From: an uncultured Clostridia bacterium
GTDB lineage: Bacteria; Bacillota; Clostridia; TANB77; CAG-508
Length of the DNA stretch: 10,219 nt
NCBI GenBank assembly: GCA_949448405.1
Contig: CASTFX010000038.1
Location: 1-10,219 of the forward strand
Direction of reading: 5' to 3'
Within the stretch, counting starts at the first letter, position 1, and every line of letters begins with the position of its first letter. This document shows, in pieces, positions 7,001 through 10,219 of this stretch. The notes below the pieces were generated by a model. The model worked only from the letters and a program-made list of their open reading frames with translations, was not told the DNA's origin and ran no database searches. The translations under genes were made by a program, and so were the position numbers.

Positions 7001-10000
7001 TTCATCAAAATCAATTGTTTTTGTATTTTGGTTATTTGCCCATCCTGATATTTGTGCAATCTCTGTAAAGTTCTCTCCATCCATACTTCCTTCAATTGTT
7101 CCAGAAAGTATTTTTCCATTTTCACTATGTGGAACATAATCCATCGCACTTAAATAAATTGCTGTATCAAATTTTATTATTATATATTTTTCATTATCTG
7201 TACCAGCTGATGAATTTAACCATCTTGTATTATAATTTCCATCTATTGCATTTGCTGCTGCACCATTTTGTCCTTTATCCTCTGCTGAAAATCTTTCTAC
7301 TGATAATTGTGATATTGGTACATATTTCCTTGTATCTGCTTGATTATCAGCTGTAAAGTTAAATTCTACTGTTCCACTTGCTGCAAATGAATTTCTTGCT
7401 TTTTGTCTAATTAAAAGTTTTGAATCTCCTTCTACTATTGGTTCTTGTTCTGAATAATCAGTCCAAGTATTTGTACCTTCAATTCTCCATTCTAGATTAT
7501 CTGCATTGCTCATACCAATCAATCTATTTTCTAAGTCATTTAAATATGCTGTAATTACAGGTGCACTAGATTTTTGAATATTTATTATATACTCAATGTT
7601 ATTGATTTTTATTTTTATTTTATTATCGCCATTTATTTGTTCTACTTCTTCTGTTGTTAATACATGTGTATCTGCTGTTCCACGTTTCCATGTATTTCCA
7701 CCATCTAAACTATATTCCCAATTTGACCCTTTAAATTCTTCTGTTAAGACTATTTTATTAGCTTCTTCACCATCAAATGAGAATGAACCTACTTTTTTAA
7801 CTGTTGTATCTTCATATAGATTTACCATTGCTAATGAAGCAAATATTCCATATCCTTCAAGTTCTATTTTTACATATTGCCCTGACACACTTTCGTTAAA
7901 TCTAATTTTCTTTAATTCTTCATCTTCACCTGCATTCTCTAGTCTTCCTGCTTCAATCCAATCTTCACCATTTTCACTTACATATACATAAGCATTTTTT
8001 ATTAAACAAGGATCCACATCTCTATACTTCTTTGATACATATTCTAATGCTGATACATATTTGTTACTATCAAGTTTTATAGTAATATAAGCTCTTGTTC
8101 CTTGTATTGAATATCTAAAATCAGTATGCCATAATGTATTAATATTTCCATCTATTGCATTTGGTGCGTAGAATGGTCTAGTGTCATCTATTGATTGACT
8201 TGAAAACGAATGTATTGACAAATGTGATATTGGTATATATGTCTCTTTTGGTGTATTTACATCTTCTGCAAATTGATATTCTACTGCATCACTTGCTGTA
8301 AAGTTTGAAGTAGCTTTTGTTCTAACATATAGTTTCTTATCTCCTTCTACTACTGGTTCTTGTTCTGAATAATCAGTCCAAGTATTTGTACCTTCAATTT
8401 CCCATTCAAGTCCATTTTTATTATTTACTCCTATCAATCTATTTTCTAAGTCATTTAAGTAAGCTGTAATTATAGGTGTATCCATTTTTTTAATCTTAAT
8501 CGTATATTCTATAGAGTTTCCTTCAAATTTAATTTTTATTTGATTTTCTGATGTAATTTGATTTGCCTCTATATCTGTTAATAGATGTTCATTACCACTA
8601 CCATTCTTCCAAGTAGCTCCTCCATCTAAACTATACTGCCAATTTTGGTCTTTAAAATCATTATCTATAATTATTTTTTTAGCATTACTTCCATCAAATG
8701 AGAATGTTCCTACAATTCTTACAGTAGTATTCTCATAGAAATTAAACATTTTTGCTGTAATAAAACTGTTTTGTGTTTGTTTTCCTACTATTTTAACATA
8801 TAATGCTCTAACTGGATCAAAATCAACTACTTTAGTACTAACATCATCTGTGTTTGCATAAGTCCAATTTGTACCTGATACTACTTCTGTCCACTCTTCC
8901 CCATCAAGACTTACTAATACTTGTGCACTCAAAATTTTTCCATTTCCACCTGGAGCTGGAAAATATTCTAATGCTGTTAAATTCTTAACTTCATCAAATT
9001 TGAATACTATAAATTTATCTGGGTCATTTCCATTCCAATTTGAGTGCCAACTTGTATTTAAGTTACCATCAATTGCATTTCTTGCATATCGTCCTTGTGC
9101 AGCAGCTTCTGTTGAGAAGCTGTTAAGAGCAATATGATTAATTGAAATATATTTTCTTGTATCTGGATCTGTATTTGCAGTAAAATTATATGTATTTTCT
9201 GTTTTACTTTCTAAATATGTTCCTGTTGCAGCAACTTTTACTGTTACTGATTTATCCCCTGATAAATCAGGCTCTGCTTCACTATACAATGTCCATGGAT
9301 CATTTTCATTTAGTTTCCACATCATTACTGGAGTAGCTGCTATTAATTTGTTTTCCCAATCATTTGCATATAATGTACTTGGAAGTCCTGCTGATTCTTT
9401 AATGTCTATTTTATATAAATTTTCTTCACTATAATTTACACCAACTATATGAATATATATATCATTTTCAGCTGTAATTGATGCAATTTCTTCTGGGGTT
9501 AATAACCATTTATGTTCTTCACTTCCATCAAATGCAACTTCATTCCAATGTTCTAGTCCACCTGTTGGATTTCCATCTATACAATAATCCCAACGAACTC
9601 CATTTCCATCAAAACGACTTGCAAGTACAATTTTATTTGCATCTTCTCCATCAAATGAGAAGGTTGCAATTGTTGTATCTAATGTTCCAAGTATATGGTT
9701 GGCTTCTAGTCTTGTAAGTGATGGTTGATATACTATATAACTATCTGCTGTATTATTAGGAGTGTTTTTTGCTTCATTTAAAATTCTTGTTTGTAAAAGT
9801 GTAAATCTATAAGAATTTTCAATACTTACCAACTTAGGTTTAATTAAATTTGTTAAATGATACATTGGTAATGGGAAATATTTTAAAGCTTCCGCCATTT
9901 CTTCTGCTAAGTAATAAAAATCATCTTCTGTTTTTGCTGAATTTGCTAGGTAAGTATTATATAAACCATACCAAGCATCTATATTTATTGGTTGGACAGC

Positions 10001-10219
10001 TAATGCTTTTCTATAAATCTCTTCTTGTTTAACTGGGTCATCCGCATATATTTTCGCTTCTAGTATAATTTTTTGGCATTTTTCTAAGTTTGCTTGAGCA
10101 TTCATTGCTTCTTGAGCTAATGCTATATATACTACTGAATATCCTCTACTATAGCTTGCATTACCCCAACCCAAAGGCATTCTCTCGCCTTTCTCAGATA
10201 ATGTCCATCCACTAACATC
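4049..10219 (-). CDS. Giant dockerin-tailed surface protein with CBM32-like and Ig-like repeats, 5' end outside window
   Basis: The frame is open from TAA 4049-4051 to the right edge, giving 2056 visible residues; the Met at 10180 is internal. Numbering from the edge, residues 1-183 are mostly helical and TPR-like (AWYGLYNTYL, YYLAEEMAEALKYF). Three FSFDG(E/S)xxANKI modules (~185-353, 503-657, 810-963) alternate with three F5/8 type C (discoidin, CBM32-like) domains (~357-495, 660-803, 966-1106). The F5/8C domains share NAIDGNxNTxW, a (K/Y)F or IK strand, and Y-VKI before (M/L)xNFYE. Eleven Ig-like repeats follow (~1115-1909), most ending GNxGxATATVNWIDK. A pre-dockerin module (YNIKDGYISEI... 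TTVKEFKANI, ~1910-1994) leads into a two-repeat dockerin. The modules suggest glycan binding and a long stalk. Any catalytic domain would lie in the missing N-terminus; the edge sequence ERMPLGWGNASYSRGYSVVY resembles regions after enzymatic domains in large clostridial surface proteins, but I cannot name one. Confidence 0.9.
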   Translation of the reverse strand, partial: DVSGWTLSEKGERMPLGWGNASYSRGYSVVYIALAQEAMNAQANLEKCQKIILEAKIYADDPVKQEEIYRKALAVQPINIDAWYGLYNTYLANSAKTEDDFYYLAEEMAEALKYFPLPMYHLTNLIKPKLVSIENSYRFTLLQTRILNEAKNTPNNTADSYIVYQPSLTRLEANHILGTLDTTIATFSFDGEDANKIVLASRFDGNGVRWDYCIDGNPTGGLEHWNEVAFDGSEEHKWLLTPEEIASITAENDIYIHIVGVNYSEENLYKIDIKESAGLPSTLYANDWENKLIAATPVMMWKLNENDPWTLYSEAEPDLSGDKSVTVKVAATGTYLESKTENTYNFTANTDPDTRKYISINHIALNSFSTEAAAQGRYARNAIDGNLNTSWHSNWNGNDPDKFIVFKFDEVKNLTALEYFPAPGGNGKILSAQVLVSLDGEEWTEVVSGTNWTYANTDDVSTKVVDFDPVRALYVKIVGKQTQNSFITAKMFNFYENTTVRIVGTFSFDGSNAKKIIIDNDFKDQNWQYSLDGGATWKNGSGNEHLLTDIEANQITSENQIKIKFEGNSIEYTIKIKKMDTPIITAYLNDLENRLIGVNNKNGLEWEIEGTNTWTDYSEQEPVVEGDKKLYVRTKATSNFTASDAVEYQFAEDVNTPKETYIPISHLSIHSFSSQSIDDTRPFYAPNAIDGNINTLWHTDFRYSIQGTRAYITIKLDSNKYVSALEYVSKKYRDVDPCLIKNAYVYVSENGEDWIEAGRLENAGEDEELKKIRFNESVSGQYVKIELEGYGIFASLAMVNLYEDTTVKKVGSFSFDGEEANKIVLTEEFKGSNWEYSLDGGNTWKRGTADTHVLTTEEVEQINGDNKIKIKINNIEYIINIQKSSAPVITAYLNDLENRLIGMSNADNLEWRIEGTNTWTDYSEQEPIVEGDSKLLIRQKARNSFAASGTVEFNFTADNQADTRKYVPISQLSVERFSAEDKGQNGAAANAIDGNYNTRWLNSSAGTDNEKYIIIKFDTAIYLSAMDYVPHSENGKILSGTIEGSMDGENFTEIAQISGWANNQNTKTIDFDESVKVRYVKITGVETSYTGAKRHIGARMFNFYEDTTKKEVVIPTAEIGYSTTEKTNQDVVATLINPSTEITVLNNNGSKSYTFTENGSFTFEFEDGEGNKGKAIATVDWICKTLPEAILEYDIQNPTNQDVTVTVKFKVNGEFNENVTILNNDGSNQHTFTENGEFVFNFRGPYGNEGSVTAKVDWICKTLPEAIFEYDINETTNMPVTVTVKFKVNGEFNENVTILNNDGSNQHTFTENGEFTFNFRGPYGNEGQATAKVTWIDKTIPKATIRYDITEKTNRNVVATLDKGDQNLTITNNNGADTYTFTENGEFTFEFTNELGNKGTATATVNWIDKRVPNGTISYNITEATNQPVIATISFDKENVTITNNDGSNQRTFTDNEEFIFEFIDDAGNRGSKAATVNWIDKTLPVARITYSTTELTNRDVVATIEFDKENVTVEGGNTHTFTENGEYEFKFIGPAGNSGVAKAEVTWIDKVAPEPLLVYSTILPTNNNVTAVVVFENEAEGDVIITNNNGKNSYIFEENGNFTFEFSDRAGNTGRVTATVNCIDKTAPTATVSYSIVGLTNQNVVATLDNISEEIIVTNNNGNTSYTFTENGSFTFEFEDRVGNKGTATATVNWIDKRLPVARITYSTTKLTNKDVVATIEFDKENVTVEGGNTHTFTENGEYTFEYVDRAGNTGMMAASVNWIDKRLPVAKITYSTTEPTNKDVVATIEFDKENVTVEGGNTHTFTENGEYTFRYVDRAGNTGVAIANVNCIDKTAPTAQIKYNITGPTNTAVTATIVNASEEIRITNNGGKNTYTFTVNGSFTFEFVDKAGNKGTATATVDWIVKEDEVIFNSEEYNIKDGYISEIRAGISRTGMKEIPCTTVKEFKANIKTNQELTFIDKDGNKVDDEAIVTTGMTVKVGNDNQYTLIVKGDIDGNGKLSIGDYAKMKLHYVKIKKLTDLELKAADINYDNKFSIGDIAKTKLVLIGLSEKI
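4052..4237 (-). other. Dockerin type I domain with two calcium loops
   Basis: Two duplicated calcium-binding loops are visible: DIDGNGKLSIGD, followed by YAKMKLHYV, and DINYDNKFSIGD, followed by IAKTKLVLIGL. Asp/Asn at loop positions 1, 3, 5 and Asp at 12 are all present in both copies. Both loops carry Ser-Ile-Gly at positions 9-11, so the two binding faces are alike. This domain is expected to bind a cohesin, and a cohesin is encoded by the next gene. Confidence 0.9.
4494..6877 (-). repeat. Eleven tandem Ig-like repeats (207-231 bases each)
   Basis: On the minus strand the repeats start at 6877, 6661, 6430, 6199, 5983, 5767, 5560, 5335, 5119, 4912 and 4705. Each encodes 69-77 residues running P-x-A-x-(I/V)-x-Y ... 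TFTENGxFTFEF ... GNxG ... VNWIDK. Units 2 and 3 are nearly identical in DNA over about 110 bases (6281-6390 against 6511-6620). Units 6, 9 and 10 share a near-identical core encoding FDKENVTVEGGNTHTFTENG. This points to recent duplication or conversion within the array. Confidence 0.9.
6904..7324 (-). other. F5/8 type C (CBM32-like) domain 3
   Basis: Encodes YVPISQLSVERFSAE, then NAIDGNYNTRW, KYIIIKFDTAIYLSAMDYVP, a GSMDGENFTEI strand and VRYVKITGVET, ending MFNFYED. The NAIDGxxxTxW turn and the final Y-VKI strand are the family marks. Confidence 0.8.
7811..8240 (-). other. F5/8 type C (CBM32-like) domain 2
   Basis: Encodes YIPISHLSIHSFSSQ, then NAIDGNINTLWHTDF, AYITIKLDSNKYVSALEYV, VSENGEDWIEAG and GQYVKIELEG, ending VNLYED. 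It is the most divergent of the three copies, with a longer YRDVDPC insertion after the second strand. Confidence 0.8.
8733..9150 (-). other. F5/8 type C (CBM32-like) domain 1
   Basis: Encodes YISINHIALNSFSTEAAAQG, then NAIDGNLNTSWHSNW, KFIVFKFDEVKNLTALEYFP, VSLDGEEWTEVV and ALYVKIVGKQT, ending MFNFYEN. The order and motifs match domain 3 closely. Confidence 0.8.

Noticed and set aside
10178..10180. Met at 10180 as the start of the giant protein
   Set aside because: The frame stays open through the right edge, there is no ribosome binding site or signal peptide, and the residues around it read as the inside of a domain.

Overview
The window is AT-rich, uses AGA/AGG for most arginines and has strong AGGAGG-type ribosome binding sites. 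Together with a sortase-anchored cohesin protein, a dockerin-tailed surface protein and a TndX-like large serine recombinase, this points to a low-GC member of the Clostridia, probably an anaerobe of the gut. No rRNA, tRNA or CRISPR array is visible.

Layout, left to right. (1) Positions 1-453, minus strand: the 5' part of a small Amidase_6-type cysteine amidase gene, cut by the left edge. (2) Positions 533-982, plus strand and divergent from it: a Cu/Zn superoxide dismutase gene. Its sequence is intact only if the ribosome shifts +1 three times. Each shift falls at an in-frame CGG codon followed by A, so that CGGA is read as Gly (GGA) with the C skipped. All other codons, all metal ligands, both disulfide cysteines and the stop codon are preserved. 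(3) Positions 1027-2883, minus strand: a 50-codon leader ORF and a large serine recombinase. They converge on sodC, and a perfect 15-bp hairpin lies between the two. (4) Positions 3082-3867, minus strand: a secreted cohesin-domain protein with an Asn/Gly/Ser-rich linker and an IPQAG sorting signal. It has its own promoter and terminator. (5) Positions 4049-10219, minus strand, running off the right edge: a giant surface protein with three beta-rich modules alternating with three F5/8C (CBM32-like) domains, then eleven Ig-like repeats, then a dockerin.

The dockerin protein and the cohesin protein are neighbours on one strand and probably form a cell-surface complex: the cohesin is sorted to the wall and the dockerin protein docks onto it. 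They are separated by a hairpin and a consensus promoter, so the anchor can be made independently.

The most unusual signal is in sodC. I scanned about 3,070 codons in the other genes of the window and found no in-frame CGG, although CGG occurs seven times out of frame. The only in-frame CGG codons on the productive reading path are the three in sodC, and each sits exactly where the frame changes by +1. This suggests that CGG is very rare or unassigned in this organism and that CGGA acts as a +1 recoding signal decoded as glycine. The main alternative, a pseudogene with three independent one-base insertions, needs the same base in the same context each time.
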